From Streptomyces sp. NRRL WC-3742 (lineage in GTDB: Bacteria > Actinomycetota > Actinomycetes > Streptomycetales > Streptomycetaceae): DNA of 64,000 nt. The stretch covers positions 124,001 to 188,000 of the forward strand of contig NZ_JOCF01000002.1 in NCBI RefSeq assembly GCF_000720635.1, given 5' to 3'. Within the stretch, counting starts at the first letter, position 1. Each line of letters opens with the position of its first letter. The translations under genes were made by a program, and so were the position numbers. Shown piece after piece: positions 36,676 through 46,792 of the stretch. A model generated the notes under the pieces. The model saw only the letters and a list, made by a program, of their open reading frames with translations. It was not told the origin of the DNA and ran no database searches.

Positions 36676-36722
36676 GATGCCCCTGTCGACCGTGCCCCTG
36701 TCGACCAATGCCCCTATCGACC
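36676..36722. repeat. Three 15-16-bp tandem repeats over the folE stop codon
   Basis: The units are GATGCCCCTGTCGACC, GTGCCCCTGTCGACC and AATGCCCCTATCGACC. The third contains the folE stop (36714-36716). The repeat fills the gap between convergent folE and the ferritin-like gene. Confidence 0.8.
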
Positions 36723-37319
36723 GATGATGAGGCTCATCGCCTCGGCCCGGGTGGCCGCGTCGCGCAGCTGGCCGCGCACGCAGGAGGTGATGGTCTTGGC
36801 GCCGGGCTTGCGGATGCCGCGCATCGACATGCACATGTGCTCGCACTCGACGACGACGATCGCCCCGCGCGGCTCCAGGATCCGCATCAGCGCGTCCGCC
36901 ACCTGGCTGGTGAGCCGCTCCTGCACCTGGGGGCGGCGGGCGTAGACGTCGACCAGCCGGGCGAGCTTGGACAGGCCCGTGATCTTTCCGGCCTCGGACG
37001 GGATGTACCCGACGTGCGCCACCCCGCGGAACGGCACCAGGTGGTGCTCGCAGACGGACGTCAGTTCGATGTCCTTCACGAGCACCATCTCGTCGTGCCC
37101 GAGGTCGAAGGTCGTCGTCAGGACGTCCTCCGGCTCCTGCCACAGGCCCGCGAATATCTCCTTGTACGCCCGCGCCACCCGGGCCGGGGTCTCCAGCAGA
37201 CCTTCCCGGTCCGGGTCCTCCCCGACGGCGAGCAGCAGCTCGCGGACGGCGTTCTCGGCCCGCTTCTGGTCGAAGGTGCCGACGGCAGACGAACCGTCGA
37301 GCGTCACCGGGTCGATCAT
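36714..37319 (-). CDS. folE: GTP cyclohydrolase I
   Basis: A 201-residue enzyme: [14 protein letters not shown], zinc/catalytic [35 protein letters not shown], and [18 protein letters not shown], which carries the second zinc Cys. It makes dihydroneopterin triphosphate from GTP, the first folate step. A terminator lies between ftsH and folE. Confidence 0.97.
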   Translation of the reverse strand: MIDPVTLDGSSAVGTFDQKRAENAVRELLLAVGEDPDREGLLETPARVARAYKEIFAGLWQEPEDVLTTTFDLGHDEMVLVKDIELTSVCEHHLVPFRGVAHVGYIPSEAGKITGLSKLARLVDVYARRPQVQERLTSQVADALMRILEPRGAIVVVECEHMCMSMRGIRKPGAKTITSCVRGQLRDAATRAEAMSLIIGR

Positions 37320-37363
37320 GCGGGCCTCGCTTACGTGTGGGACGACTTGGGCTGAACAGCACG

Positions 37364-37405
37364 GATGCCGCGCCTCCAGGGTACAAACCCCGGTGACGCG
37401 GCATC
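37364..37405 (-). terminator. Hairpin between ftsH and folE
   Basis: GATGCCGCG pairs with CGCGGCATC, extendable by flanking ACG/CGT bases, 30 bases after the ftsH stop. This suggests folE has its own promoter. Confidence 0.6.
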
Positions 37406-37434
37406 CATTCCGTGCGGTGGACCAGCCCAGGTGA

Positions 37435-39489
37435 TCAGCCCTCGGTCGGGGCCTCCGGGGTCTGGAGCGGCGGGAGCTTCACGATGTCCACCGCGGCGGT
37501 GTCACCCACGGCGGCACCGTTGGTCAGCGCCAGCTCCTTCGGCGACTGCACCGGCGGACGGGTCGACGGCGTCCGGCGCGAGGAGCCCGTCCAGGCCGGA
37601 CGGTGCGGGCGCTTGACGATCGGCGCGAAGATCTCGGCGATCTGCTCCTTGTTCAGGGTCTCCTTCTCCAGGAGCTCCAGGACGAGGTTGTCGAGCACGT
37701 CGCGGTTCTCGACCAGGATCTCCCAGGCTTCGTTGTGCGCGCTCTCGATGAGCTTCTTGACCTCTTCGTCGACGAGCCCGGCGACCTCTTCCGAGTAGTC
37801 GCGCTGGTGGCCCATCTCGCGGCCCAGGAACGGCTCCGAGTTGTCGTTGCCGAACTTGATCGCACCGAGGCGCTCGGTCATGCCGTACTGGGTGACCATG
37901 GCCCGCGCCGTGGCGGTGGCCTTCTCGATGTCGTTGGAGGCACCGGTGGTCGGGTCGTGGAAGACCAGCTCCTCCGCCGCGCGCCCGCCCAGCATGTAGG
38001 CCAGCTGGTCGAGCATCTCGTTGCGGGTGGTGGAGTACTTGTCCTCGTCCGGCAGCACCATGGTGTAGCCGAGGGCCCGGCCGCGGGACAGGATCGTGAT
38101 CTTGTGCACCGGGTCGCTGTACTGGCAGGCCGCCGCGACCAGGGCGTGACCGCCCTCGTGGTACGCGGTGATCTTCTTCTCCTTGTCGGACATGATCCGC
38201 GTGCGCTTCTGCGGACCCGCCACGACGCGGTCGATCGCCTCGTCCAGGATGCCGTTGTCGATCAGCTTCTTGTCCGAGCGGGCGGTCAGCAGGGCCGCCT
38301 CGTTCAGCACGTTCGACAGGTCGGCGCCGGTGAAGCCGGGGGTGCGCTTGGCGACGGCCGAGAGGTCGACGTCGGGCGCGATCGGCTTGCCCTTCTGGTG
38401 CACCTTGAGGATGTCCAGACGGCCCTGGAGGTCGGGGCGCTCCACCGCGATCTGGCGGTCGAAGCGGCCCGGGCGCAGCAGCGCCGGGTCCAGGATGTCG
38501 GGGCGGTTGGTCGCGGCGATCAGGATCACGCCGCCCTTGACGTCGAAGCCGTCCATCTCGACCAGCAGCTGGTTGAGGGTCTGCTCGCGCTCGTCGTGGC
38601 CACCGCCCAGGCCCGCACCGCGGTGCCGGCCGACGGCGTCGATCTCGTCGACGAAGACGATCGCCGGGGCGTTCGCCTTGGCCTGCTCGAAGAGGTCGCG
38701 GACGCGGCTGGCGCCGACACCGACGAACATCTCCACGAAGTCCGAGCCGGAGATCGAGTAGAACGGCACCCCGGCCTCCCCGGCGACGGCGCGCGCGAGG
38801 AGGGTCTTGCCGGTACCGGGCGGGCCGTACAGCAGCACGCCCTTGGGGATCTTGGCGCCGACGGCCTGGAACTTGGCCGGCTCCTGCAGGAACTCCTTGA
38901 TCTCGTGGAGCTCCTCCACCGCCTCGTCCGCGCCCGCGACGTCCGAGAAGGTGGTCTTGGGGGTGTCCTTGGTGAGCAGCTTGGCCTTGGACTTGCCGAA
39001 CTGCATGACCCGGGAGCCGCCGCCCTGCATCTGGTTCATCAGGAACAGGAAGACCAGGACGATGATCACGATCGGCAGCATCGACAGCATGAGGCTGACG
39101 AGGGTGCTCTGCTTCTCGGGGCTGACGGTGTAGCCCTCGGTGAGCGTGTTCGAGTCCTTGGCGTTGACCTGGTTCTGCAGCTTCTCGGCGAGCGCCACGC
39201 CCTGGTCCCCGATGTACGAGGCTTGGAACTTGCTGCCCGACGGGACCTTGCCGGTACCGGCGGGCGACAGCTTGGCGCCGTCCTTCAGCTGGATCTTGAT
39301 CGTGTTCGAGTCACCTGTGGTGATCTGCGCCGACTTGACGTCCTTGTTGTCGATCGCTGCGACCACCTGACCGGTGTCCACCGTCTTGTAGCCGTTCGAA
39401 TCCGAAACGACCTGCATCAAGACGATGACGGCGAGGACGGCCAGCACGATCCACATGATCGGCGCACGGAAGTATCGCTTAACGTCCAT
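37435..39489 (-). CDS. ftsH: ATP-dependent zinc metalloprotease FtsH
   Basis: A 684-residue membrane AAA+ protease. Two transmembrane helices (about residues 12-29 and 130-152) flank an extracytoplasmic domain. Walker A is GPPGTGKT, Walker [11 protein letters not shown], the second region of homology [21 protein letters not shown], and the zinc motif HEGGH. A distal Asp/Glu ligand is in the [12 protein letters not shown] region. It degrades membrane and short-lived cytoplasmic proteins. The C-terminus is a disordered Pro/Thr-rich tail of about 70 residues. MDVKRYFR is the usual actinomycete start. Confidence 0.97.
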   Translation of the reverse strand: MDVKRYFRAPIMWIVLAVLAVIVLMQVVSDSNGYKTVDTGQVVAAIDNKDVKSAQITTGDSNTIKIQLKDGAKLSPAGTGKVPSGSKFQASYIGDQGVALAEKLQNQVNAKDSNTLTEGYTVSPEKQSTLVSLMLSMLPIVIIVLVFLFLMNQMQGGGSRVMQFGKSKAKLLTKDTPKTTFSDVAGADEAVEELHEIKEFLQEPAKFQAVGAKIPKGVLLYGPPGTGKTLLARAVAGEAGVPFYSISGSDFVEMFVGVGASRVRDLFEQAKANAPAIVFVDEIDAVGRHRGAGLGGGHDEREQTLNQLLVEMDGFDVKGGVILIAATNRPDILDPALLRPGRFDRQIAVERPDLQGRLDILKVHQKGKPIAPDVDLSAVAKRTPGFTGADLSNVLNEAALLTARSDKKLIDNGILDEAIDRVVAGPQKRTRIMSDKEKKITAYHEGGHALVAAACQYSDPVHKITILSRGRALGYTMVLPDEDKYSTTRNEMLDQLAYMLGGRAAEELVFHDPTTGASNDIEKATATARAMVTQYGMTERLGAIKFGNDNSEPFLGREMGHQRDYSEEVAGLVDEEVKKLIESAHNEAWEILVENRDVLDNLVLELLEKETLNKEQIAEIFAPIVKRPHRPAWTGSSRRTPSTRPPVQSPKELALTNGAAVGDTAAVDIVKLPPLQTPEAPTEG

Positions 39490-39673
39490 CCATGCGGGGC
39501 GTTGCCGCCCCGTCCCTCCTGCCACTCAACGGCTCCGGGGGGCTGTGTGCCGACCCCGGCGCATACGGTCATTGCTCATGTGAAGAGCGGTTTATGGGAC
39601 CGTACCGCAGTCGGACCCGCCCATGGCGGGAGCACGGCGACACGGTTGTCGTTCTTTGTCCCCCCGGTCCAAC

Positions 39674-39701
39674 GGGCGGGAACGGGTTCCTGTTCCCGCC
39701 C
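39674..39701 (-). terminator. hpt hairpin terminator
   Basis: GGGCGGGAAC pairs with GTTCCCGCCC, 19 bases after the hpt stop. Confidence 0.75.
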
Positions 39702-39719
39702 ATCGCCCGAACGGGGTCC

Positions 39720-40274
39720 TCAGCCGCCGTAGACGTGCGGGGCGAGGGTGCCGATGAAGGGGAGGTTACGCAGCTTCTCCGCGTAGTCCAGGCCGTAGCC
39801 CACCACGAACTCGTTGGGAATGTCGAAACCGACGTACTTCACGTCGATCTCGACCTTGGCCGCGTCGGGCTTGCGCAGCAGGGCGCAGACCTCCAGCGAG
39901 GCCGGGCCGCGGGAGCCCAGGTTGCCCAGGAGCCAGGACAGCGTCAGGCCGGAGTCGATGATGTCCTCGACGATCAGGACGTCACGGCCGGCGATGTCGG
40001 TGTCGAGGTCCTTGAGGATACGCACCACGCCCGAGGACTTGGTGCCCATGCCGTAGGAGGAGACGGCCATCCAGTCCATGGTGACCTGCGAGTGCAGGGC
40101 CCGGGCCAGGTCGGCCATGACCATCACAGCCCCCTTGAGGACGCCGACGATCAGCAGGTCCTTGCCTGCGTAGTCCCGGTCGATGCGCTCGGCCAGCTCG
40201 AGGAGCTTGGCGTCGATCTCGTCCTTGCTGATGAGCACCTTCGCGAGGTCAGCGCCCATGTCGTTCTGGTCCAC
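39720..40274 (-). CDS. hpt: Hypoxanthine phosphoribosyltransferase
   Basis: A 184-residue purine phosphoribosyltransferase. [14 protein letters not shown] is the pyrophosphate loop, [11 protein letters not shown] the PRPP-binding signature, and [20 protein letters not shown] the C-terminal purine site. It salvages hypoxanthine/guanine to IMP/GMP. It sits between tilS and ftsH, the conserved tilS-hpt-ftsH order. The GTG start has GAGGAC upstream; an ATG 15 bases later is possible. Confidence 0.95.
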   Translation of the reverse strand: MDQNDMGADLAKVLISKDEIDAKLLELAERIDRDYAGKDLLIVGVLKGAVMVMADLARALHSQVTMDWMAVSSYGMGTKSSGVVRILKDLDTDIAGRDVLIVEDIIDSGLTLSWLLGNLGSRGPASLEVCALLRKPDAAKVEIDVKYVGFDIPNEFVVGYGLDYAEKLRNLPFIGTLAPHVYGG

Positions 40275-40343
40275 CGGGGATACGTCCTCAAACGTTCGGG
40301 GTCTGTGTGGCCGGCGGCCGGCCGCCCCGGGCATGCCTGCCCG

Positions 40344-41471
40344 TCAGTCGCCCTGTCGCCGAAAGACCAGCGTGCCACACCTGCGGGTGGCCTCGACGCC
40401 CCCGGGTAGGTGCAGCGGCCCCTGGCCTCGCCACCCGGTGACCAGCAGATCGATCGTCTCCAGGTGCCGCGCGAACAGATCCCCGGCCGGACAGCCCGCC
40501 CGCAGCGCGGCCCGGCGCAGCACCCGGCGGCGCACGGCGGAGGGCAGCTCGGCCAGTTTCACGGCGTCCAGGGCGCCTTCGCCCGTACGGAGGTCGCGTT
40601 CGGCCAGGGAGGCCCACTGGTCGAGGGCGTCGGCGTCGTCGCGGAACAGCCGGGCGGTGCGGGCCAGCGCCTCCACCACTCCGCCGCCCAGGTGCTTCTC
40701 CAGCACCGGCAGGACCTCGTGGCGCACGCGGGAGCGGGTGTAGGCGGGATCACAGTTGTGCGGGTCGTCCCAGACGGGGATCGACTGCGCCGAGCACGCC
40801 TGCCGGGTGGCGGCGCGGTCGAGCTCCAGCAGCGGGCGGCGGTAGCGGCCCTTCTGGGCCGGCATCCCGGCCAGCGAGCGGGCGCCCGAGCCTCGGGCCA
40901 GGCCCAGCAGGACGGTCTCGGCCTGGTCGTCGCGGGTGTGGCCGAGCAGCACCGCCACGGCGCGGTGGCGTTCGGCGGCCTCGTCGAGCGCGGCGTAGCG
41001 GGCGTCCCGGGCGGCGGCCTCGGGGCCGCCGTCGCGGCCGACGCGCACCCGGACGGCCTCGACCGGGTCCAGCCCCAGCGAGCGCAGCCGCTCGGCGACC
41101 TGGGCGGCCCGCTCGCCGGAGCCGTCCTGGAGACCGTGGTCGACGGTGACGGCGCCGACCCGCAGGCCGATCTTGGGGGCCTCGAAGGCGGCGGCGATGG
41201 CCAGCGCCATGGAGTCGGCGCCGCCGCTCACGGCGACGAGCACCAGCGGCGACCCGGGGGCGGCCGGGGTACGGGGAAGGCCCGAGGGGTGGCGGGCGGC
41301 GTTGCCGATCAGCGTGGTGCCGACGGCGGCGCCCACCAGCGGGGAGCCTGCCTGGCGCTCGCGCGGGGCGCGGGCGGGCGGCGTGAAGGTGGAGCCGGCT
41401 TCGGCGGCCAGCTCGGTGAGCGTACGGCGGACGGCCAGGCGTATCGCGGCGACTGCGGGGTGAGGGCCCAC
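40344..41471 (-). CDS. tilS: tRNA(Ile)-lysidine synthase
   Basis: A 375-residue N-type ATP pyrophosphatase. The PP-loop is [12 protein letters not shown], followed by [28 protein letters not shown], and the C-terminal substrate-binding region. It converts C34 of tRNA-Ile(CAU) to lysidine so that it reads AUA. An N-terminal ~60-residue Ala/Pro-rich extension precedes the PP-loop domain. The GTG start is the best supported. Confidence 0.93.
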   Translation of the reverse strand: MGPHPAVAAIRLAVRRTLTELAAEAGSTFTPPARAPRERQAGSPLVGAAVGTTLIGNAARHPSGLPRTPAAPGSPLVLVAVSGGADSMALAIAAAFEAPKIGLRVGAVTVDHGLQDGSGERAAQVAERLRSLGLDPVEAVRVRVGRDGGPEAAARDARYAALDEAAERHRAVAVLLGHTRDDQAETVLLGLARGSGARSLAGMPAQKGRYRRPLLELDRAATRQACSAQSIPVWDDPHNCDPAYTRSRVRHEVLPVLEKHLGGGVVEALARTARLFRDDADALDQWASLAERDLRTGEGALDAVKLAELPSAVRRRVLRRAALRAGCPAGDLFARHLETIDLLVTGWRGQGPLHLPGGVEATRRCGTLVFRRQGD

Positions 41472-41765
41472 GGCGGACGACTCCTCGGCGGAGGTCGGGG
41501 ACAGGACGGCGGCGGACGCGGCGGGGAGCCGTGCAGCCTGTGAGCGCCGCGTTACCGGGCGCTCACAGATGGTGGCAGAAAGGAGGTGCCCGCTACGCCA
41601 CCCTCGCCACCAGTACGACCACCGTCCCACGTTCGGGTGAATGGAGAAACGTATCTTCACCCTTGGCCTGCCGGATTGGACCACTCGTACGAGCGGGTTT
41701 GACCGCCGCGCGGCGCTTTACAGGTGCGGGCGCCGCGCGCCCCTCAGCCATCGGCCCTCAGCCCT

Positions 41766-41796
41766 CGGCTCGCGGCTCGCGGCTCGCGGCTCGCGG
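41766..41796. repeat. Tandem 7-bp repeat CGGCTCG (4.4 copies) at the 3' end of the metalloprotease-like gene
   Basis: Four exact copies and a partial fifth end two bases before the stop of the leftward DUF2342 gene. Confidence 0.8.
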
Positions 41797-41798
41797 TC

Positions 41799-42986
41799 TC
41801 AGCGGGCGACGCGGGCGACCCAGGCGGCCGGGTCGTGGATCTCCTCCTTGGTCGGCAGCGTGTTCGGGGAGGTCCACACCCGGTTGAACCCCTCCATCCC
41901 GACCCGCTCGACCACCCCGCGCACGAACACCGCCCCGTCCTGGTACTGGCGCAGCTTCGCGTCCATGCCCAGCAGCCGGCGCAGCATCAGGTCCAGCCGG
42001 TTCGCGCCACGGTCCCGGCGCTGCTGGAACTTCTCCCGGATCTCCGCGACGGTCGGCACCACGGCCGGGCCCACGCCGTCCATCACCACGTCCGCGTGGC
42101 CCTCCAGCAGCGACATCACCGCCGTCAGCCGGCCCAGGATCTCCCGCTGCGCGGGCGACTGGACGATCTCCAGCAGGTTGGACGACCCGGCGCTCTCGCG
42201 CTCCCGGCCGCCCGTACCGCCCGGCAGCCCGCCGCCCAGCGAGCCCGCCGCGTCGCGCAGCCGCTCCAGCAGCGCGCCCGGGTCCACGTCCGTCTCGGCG
42301 AGGAAGGACTGCACCTCGGACTGGATGTGGTCCCGCAGCCAGGGCACCGCCGTGAACTGCGTGCGGTGCGTCTCCTCGTGCAGGCAGACCCAGAGCCGGA
42401 AGTCGGCCGGGTCGACGTCCAGCTCCCGCTCCACGTGCACGATGTTCGGCGCCACCAGCAGCAGCCGGCCCGGCCCGGGGCCGTCCGGGCCCAGCCGGGG
42501 CTTGTCGAACAGCGCCGCCGGGCTGTCCGGCGCCTCCAGGGAGGGCTCCGCCGGGGCGAAGGTCTCGTACTGGCCCAGCACCTTCGTCGACAGGAACGCC
42601 AGCAGCGCCCCGACCTCGATCCCGGTGGCCTTCTCGCCCACCGAGCCGAACACCCCCGCCGCCGCGCCGCCGGCCGCCCGGCGCGCCCGCAGCTTCTCCA
42701 CCAGCGGCTGCACGACCGTCCGGAAGCCGGCCACGTTGGCCCGCACCCACCCGGGGCGGTCCACCACCAGGACCGGCGTCGCGGCGGCGGCCGCCAGGCT
42801 GCTCGACCGCATCCCGGTGAACGCGCGGACGTGCTCCTCGGCCTCCAGGGCGTGCCGGCGCAGCTCGGCGACGACGGCCGCAGCCTCCGCCCGGCTGACC
42901 TCCGGCCCCGGCCGCACCAACCTGGTCGCGGTTGCGACCGCGAGATTCCAGTCGACCATGTCAGCCCCGCCGCTCGCGCTCGTCAT
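41799..42986 (-). CDS. Zinc-dependent metalloprotease-like protein (DUF2342 family)
   Basis: A 395-residue actinobacterial protein. Its zinc motif HEETH lies in WVCLHEETHRTQF, and SLLEGHADVVMDGVG could supply the third ligand Glu/His. The N-terminal half is Ala-rich and helical. A peptidase reaction is predicted from the HExxH motif, but no substrate is known. It is conserved next to tilS and dacB. MTSASGG was chosen because GTGAGGG lies just upstream. Confidence 0.85.
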   Translation of the reverse strand: MTSASGGADMVDWNLAVATATRLVRPGPEVSRAEAAAVVAELRRHALEAEEHVRAFTGMRSSSLAAAAATPVLVVDRPGWVRANVAGFRTVVQPLVEKLRARRAAGGAAAGVFGSVGEKATGIEVGALLAFLSTKVLGQYETFAPAEPSLEAPDSPAALFDKPRLGPDGPGPGRLLLVAPNIVHVERELDVDPADFRLWVCLHEETHRTQFTAVPWLRDHIQSEVQSFLAETDVDPGALLERLRDAAGSLGGGLPGGTGGRERESAGSSNLLEIVQSPAQREILGRLTAVMSLLEGHADVVMDGVGPAVVPTVAEIREKFQQRRDRGANRLDLMLRRLLGMDAKLRQYQDGAVFVRGVVERVGMEGFNRVWTSPNTLPTKEEIHDPAAWVARVAR

Positions 42987-43133
42987 GCCCTCACCGTACG
43001 TGCTCGCCACCATCGGCGGCAGCCACCCGCCACGATCGTCTTCCCGCCCTCCGGAGCCGCCTCCGGCGCACATCGGGAGCACCCGCGGAGGCGGGACGGA
43101 GGCGACCAGGAGGCGGCCAGGAGGCGGGGCGGG

Positions 43134-44729
43134 TCAGTGGCAGCCGCAGGTGGCGAGACGGGCGGCTATGCGGTCGAGGGCGGCGCGGGCGGTGTCGGCG
43201 GGGGCGGTGGTGCGGGTCATGACGGCGAAGGCGAGGAGGCGGCCGTCCGCGTCGACCACGGTGCCGGCGAGGGTGTTGACGTTGTTGAGGCTGCCGGTCT
43301 TGGCGCGGATCAGGCCGGCCGCCTCGGCGGCGCCGGAGTTCGGGCCGTAGCGCTTGGCGAGGGTGCCGGTGAAGCCCGCGACGGGCAGGCCCGCGAGGAC
43401 CGGGCGCAGCGCGGGGTGCTGGTCGGAGGCGGCCAGGGCCAGGAGCCGGGTGAGCACGACGGGCGCGATGGCGTTGCCGGGGTTCAGCCCGCTGCCGTCG
43501 TTGAGGGTGGTGCCGCCCATCGGCACGCCGAGCTTGGTCAGCTCCTGGGTCACCGCGGTGGCCGCGCCCTCGAAGCCGGCCGGCTGGTGGCCGGCGATCG
43601 CGGCCTGGCGGGCGATCGCCTCGGCGAGCTGGTTGTCGGAGGTGGTGAGCGCCCGTTCGACCAGGCGGGCGATGGTCGGCGAGTCGACCCGGCCGAGGAC
43701 GGGCGCGTCGGCGGCGGCCGGGGCGGCGGCGGGCTTGGCCCGGCCCTCGACGGTGACGCCCTGGGCCTTGAGCAGCCCGGCGAACGCCTCGGCGGCGGAG
43801 GCGGCCGGGTCGGCGACCCGCTTGGGCGCGTCCTCGCGGCTCTTCGGGTCCACCCGGCCCTCGTCCACCATCAGCGGGACGACCGGGGCGATGTTGGTGT
43901 CGTCGTCGTGGAACTTGTGCAGCGGGTTGCCGGTGTACAGCGAGAGGTCGTAGTCGAGCGTGACGGTGGTGGTGCCGGCGGCCTTGAGCGCGGCGGCGGT
44001 CTGCCGGGCCAGGTCGTCGAGGGAGGCGGGGGCGGTGTCCGCGTCGGTGGGCCGGCCGCCGATCTGCACCTGGTCGGCGGGCAGCGCGGTGAGCGTCGGG
44101 TCCCCGCCGCCGACGAGGGTGATGCTCGCGGGCGTGGCGCCCTTGACCACCCGGGTGGTCAGCCGGGTGTCGCCGGGGACGAGGGACAGGGCCGCGATCG
44201 AGGTGGCGATCTTGGTGGTGGAGGCGGGGGTGGACGCGGTGTTCTCGCCCGTCCCGTACAGGAGTTGACCGCCGGAGGCGTCCGCGACCGCGATGCTGAC
44301 GGTGCCGAGGTTCTTGTCGGCGAGCAGGGGGGCGAGGGCCTGCTGGAGGCCCTGCGTGGTGGGGACGGGGACCTCGGGGCCGGTCTCGGCGGTGGCGAGG
44401 ACGGCGCCCGCGGCGGGCGCCGGGCGCGCGCCCGCGGCATCGCTCCCGCCGGTGCCGGGCTGCTCGGCCCGGTGGGTCGGGCTCTTGCCCTTGTCCTTGC
44501 CGTGGTCGCCCTTCTTGCCGTCCCGACCGGTGGACCCGTCGTGGCCCTCGTCCTGGTTGTCGCGGTCGTCGTTGCCGCCGTTCGGGGTGCTGTGGCCGCC
44601 GGGCGTCGGCGAGGGCTGCGCGTACGCACCGCCCGCGCCCAGGACCGTCCCGGCGACGAGCACCGCCGCTCCGAACAGTCCGGCGGCCGTCCCCCTGCGA
44701 CGGCGCGCCGCCCCCACCCGTACTCCCAC
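43134..44729 (-). CDS. dacB: D-alanyl-D-alanine carboxypeptidase/endopeptidase (PBP4, family S13)
   Basis: A 531-residue secreted penicillin-binding protein. After the signal peptide ([19 protein letters not shown]...AYA) comes a ~90-residue charged Gly/Asp/Lys-rich linker. The active site has SxxK in ASTTKIAT, SxN in TSDNQLAEA and KTG in AKTGSLNNV. It trims D-Ala from peptidoglycan stems and may cut cross-links. I chose GTG at 44729, with GGGAAAGGGG upstream; GTG at 44756 is an alternative. The C-terminal ATCGCH is unusual in holding two cysteines. Confidence 0.92.
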   Translation of the reverse strand: MGVRVGAARRRRGTAAGLFGAAVLVAGTVLGAGGAYAQPSPTPGGHSTPNGGNDDRDNQDEGHDGSTGRDGKKGDHGKDKGKSPTHRAEQPGTGGSDAAGARPAPAAGAVLATAETGPEVPVPTTQGLQQALAPLLADKNLGTVSIAVADASGGQLLYGTGENTASTPASTTKIATSIAALSLVPGDTRLTTRVVKGATPASITLVGGGDPTLTALPADQVQIGGRPTDADTAPASLDDLARQTAAALKAAGTTTVTLDYDLSLYTGNPLHKFHDDDTNIAPVVPLMVDEGRVDPKSREDAPKRVADPAASAAEAFAGLLKAQGVTVEGRAKPAAAPAAADAPVLGRVDSPTIARLVERALTTSDNQLAEAIARQAAIAGHQPAGFEGAATAVTQELTKLGVPMGGTTLNDGSGLNPGNAIAPVVLTRLLALAASDQHPALRPVLAGLPVAGFTGTLAKRYGPNSGAAEAAGLIRAKTGSLNNVNTLAGTVVDADGRLLAFAVMTRTTAPADTARAALDRIAARLATCGCH

Positions 44730-44805
44730 CGACCGGCCCCTTTCCCGAGCATCCACTCCCGTAGGAGACACTGGGATTCTGTCAGTACCTACCTTGGAGG
44801 AACCG

Positions 44806-45297
44806 TTGGAGTTCGACGTCCTTATCGAAATCCCGAAGGGCTCTCGTAACAAGTACGAGGTCGACCACGAGAGCGGCCGCCTGCGGCTCGACCGGATGCT
44901 CTTCACCTCGACCCGCTACCCGGCCGACTACGGCTACGTCGAGGGCACCCTGGCGGACGACGGTGACCCGCTGGACGCCCTGGTCATCCTGGACGAGCCG
45001 ACCTTCCCCGGTTGCCTGATCAAGTGCCGCGCCATCGGCATGTTCAAGATGACGGACGAGGCGGGCGGCGACGACAAGCTGCTCTGCGTCCCGGCGACGG
45101 ACCCGCGCTGGGAGCACCTGCGCGACATCCACCACGTGTCGGAGTTCGACCGCCTGGAGATCCAGCACTTCTTCGAGGTCTACAAGGACCTGGAGCCGGG
45201 CAAGTCGGTCGAGGGCGCCAACTGGGTCGGCCGCGCCGAGGCCGAGGCCGAGGTCACCGCTTCGATCAAGCGTCTGGCGGACCAGGGCGGCCACTGA
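44806..45297 (+). CDS. ppa: Inorganic pyrophosphatase
   Basis: A 163-residue family I enzyme: [26 protein letters not shown], the metal-binding [10 protein letters not shown] signature, and KDLEPGK. It hydrolyses pyrophosphate and drives biosynthesis forward. It starts with TTG, with GGAGG five bases upstream, which decides the start. It is divergent from dacB, sharing a 76-base region. Confidence 0.97.
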   Translation: MEFDVLIEIPKGSRNKYEVDHESGRLRLDRMLFTSTRYPADYGYVEGTLADDGDPLDALVILDEPTFPGCLIKCRAIGMFKMTDEAGGDDKLLCVPATDPRWEHLRDIHHVSEFDRLEIQHFFEVYKDLEPGKSVEGANWVGRAEAEAEVTASIKRLADQGGH

Positions 45298-45334
45298 GCC
45301 GTCGTTCCGATCTCCTCGGTCGGGACGGGTCCCT

Positions 45335-45375
45335 GAGGCCGGGGTTCCACGGATTCGTCCGCGGTCCCCGGCCTC
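45335..45375 (+). terminator. ppa hairpin terminator
   Basis: GAGGCCGGGG pairs with CCCCGGCCTC, starting 38 bases after the ppa stop. Confidence 0.65.
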
Positions 45376-45436
45376 TGGCGTTCCCGGGGCACGTTTGCCG
45401 ACAGGCCGTCGGCAAGCCGGTGGGGCGGGAGCCCGC

Positions 45437-45646
45437 TCAGTCCTCCAGGCGGAAGCCGACCTTGATGCACACCTGGTAGTGCTTGACCCGGCCGTCCTCC
45501 AGGTGGCCCCGGACCTGCGAGACCTCGAACCAGTCGAGGTTGCGCAGCGTCCGGGAGGCCCGTTCCACCCCGTTGCGGATCGCGGCGTCGACGCTCTCGG
45601 TCGAGGACCCGACGATCTCGGTCACCCGGTACACATGGTCGGACAT
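45437..45646 (-). CDS. Dodecin (flavin/CoA-binding dodecamer)
   Basis: A 69-residue dodecin: VYRVTEIVGSSTESVDAAI, then the flavin-stacking Trp in LRNLDWFEVSQVRG and C-terminal KHYQVCIKVGFRLE. Known dodecins store FMN or riboflavin in a hollow dodecamer. It has a single internal Cys. Confidence 0.93.
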   Translation of the reverse strand: MSDHVYRVTEIVGSSTESVDAAIRNGVERASRTLRNLDWFEVSQVRGHLEDGRVKHYQVCIKVGFRLED

Positions 45647-45760
45647 GGCGGACTCCTCAGCTGTGCGACGGCCCCCGGTCCTCCACCGTGCACCGCCGTC
45701 CGCCCGCCCGCACCCCGGCGGGCGCCGAGCGCCCGGCGTGAGCCGAAGGACACGCCCCGG

Positions 45761-46720
45761 TCAGAACGCCGCCCGCACCTGCCCGACCGGCACCCCGCCG
45801 CCCAGCAGCACGGCCTCGCCGATGCGCTCCAGGGTCTCGTCCGCGCCGCTCACCCCGAGCCGGCGCAGCGCCGCCGCCAGGACGGGGCCGCGGGCCCGCT
45901 CGCCGCCGTCCTCGATCTTGAAGGCGAGCGCCCGGCCGTCGGGCAGCGCCACCACCTGGACGGCCTCGGCGCCCATCTTGGACAGCGCGCCCGGCACGGC
46001 CCGCATCAGCCAGGTGTCGGCGCGGCGGGTGCCGGCCACGTACTCGGGGTGGGCGCGCATCGCGTCCGCCACCCGGCGCTGCTCGGTGCCCTCGGCGGCC
46101 AGCACCAGGGCCCGGTAGCCGCGCGCCAGGCCGGCCAGCGAGACGGCGAGCAGGGGCGCGCCGCAGCCGTCCACGCCCAGGTGGGCCGGGGTCTCGCCGG
46201 TGCCCTCCGCCAGGGCGTCCTGGGCCAGCCGCTGGATGGGGTGGGCCGGGTCGAGGTAGTCCTCGGTGTCCCAGCCGTTGGCGACGCAGGCGGCCAGCCA
46301 GCCGGCGTGCTTGCCGGAGCAGTCCATGAAGATCGGGGCGCGGCGGCCGCCGGAGGCCAGCAGCAGCTCGGCCTCGGTCTCGTCCAGCGGGAGGTCGGCG
46401 GGGGTCCGCAGGGCGCTCTCGTCGAGCCCTGCGGAGCCGAGTATCGCCCGGACGCCGTCGAGGTGAAACGATTCCGCGGAGTGGCTGGAGGCCGCCAGCG
46501 CCAGCAGCTCGCCGCCGATCGCCAGCCCGGCCCGCAGGGTCGCCACCGCCTGGAAGGGCTTGGCGGTGGAGCGGGGGAACACCGGGGCGTCCGGGTCACC
46601 GAGCGCGAACTCGACCGAGCCGTCCGCAGCGAGCAGCACCAGCGAGCCGTGGTGACGGCCCTCGGTGAAGCCCGAACGGACGACCTCGGCGAGGACGGGC
46701 GGGGTGGCGTGCTGGGGCAT
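45761..46720 (-). CDS. Asparaginase, Rhizobium-type (asparaginase II family)
   Basis: A 319-residue protein of the AnsA (R. etli) family rather than the E. coli type. Conserved blocks are FPRSTAKPFQA, AASSHSAESFH, FMDCSGKHAGWLAAC and DGCGAPLLAVSL; in solved family members the Ser/Lys/Cys residues of such blocks form the active and zinc sites. It hydrolyses asparagine to aspartate and ammonia. It lies next to rsiG but has no visible link to it. Confidence 0.85.
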   Translation of the reverse strand: MPQHATPPVLAEVVRSGFTEGRHHGSLVLLAADGSVEFALGDPDAPVFPRSTAKPFQAVATLRAGLAIGGELLALAASSHSAESFHLDGVRAILGSAGLDESALRTPADLPLDETEAELLLASGGRRAPIFMDCSGKHAGWLAACVANGWDTEDYLDPAHPIQRLAQDALAEGTGETPAHLGVDGCGAPLLAVSLAGLARGYRALVLAAEGTEQRRVADAMRAHPEYVAGTRRADTWLMRAVPGALSKMGAEAVQVVALPDGRALAFKIEDGGERARGPVLAAALRRLGVSGADETLERIGEAVLLGGGVPVGQVRAAF

Positions 46721-46792
46721 GGCGAGAGCCTTCCGGGGCGAGGGTGAGCCGGGGGCGAGCCCGGGCCCGTCCGCCTGCGGGGCCTCGCCCGG

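Noticed and set aside
41724..44849. 1041-codon open frame covering two genes on the opposite strand
   Set aside because: It spans the antisense of the DUF2342 and dacB genes and the gap between them. Its sequence is low-complexity and typical of high-GC shadow frames.
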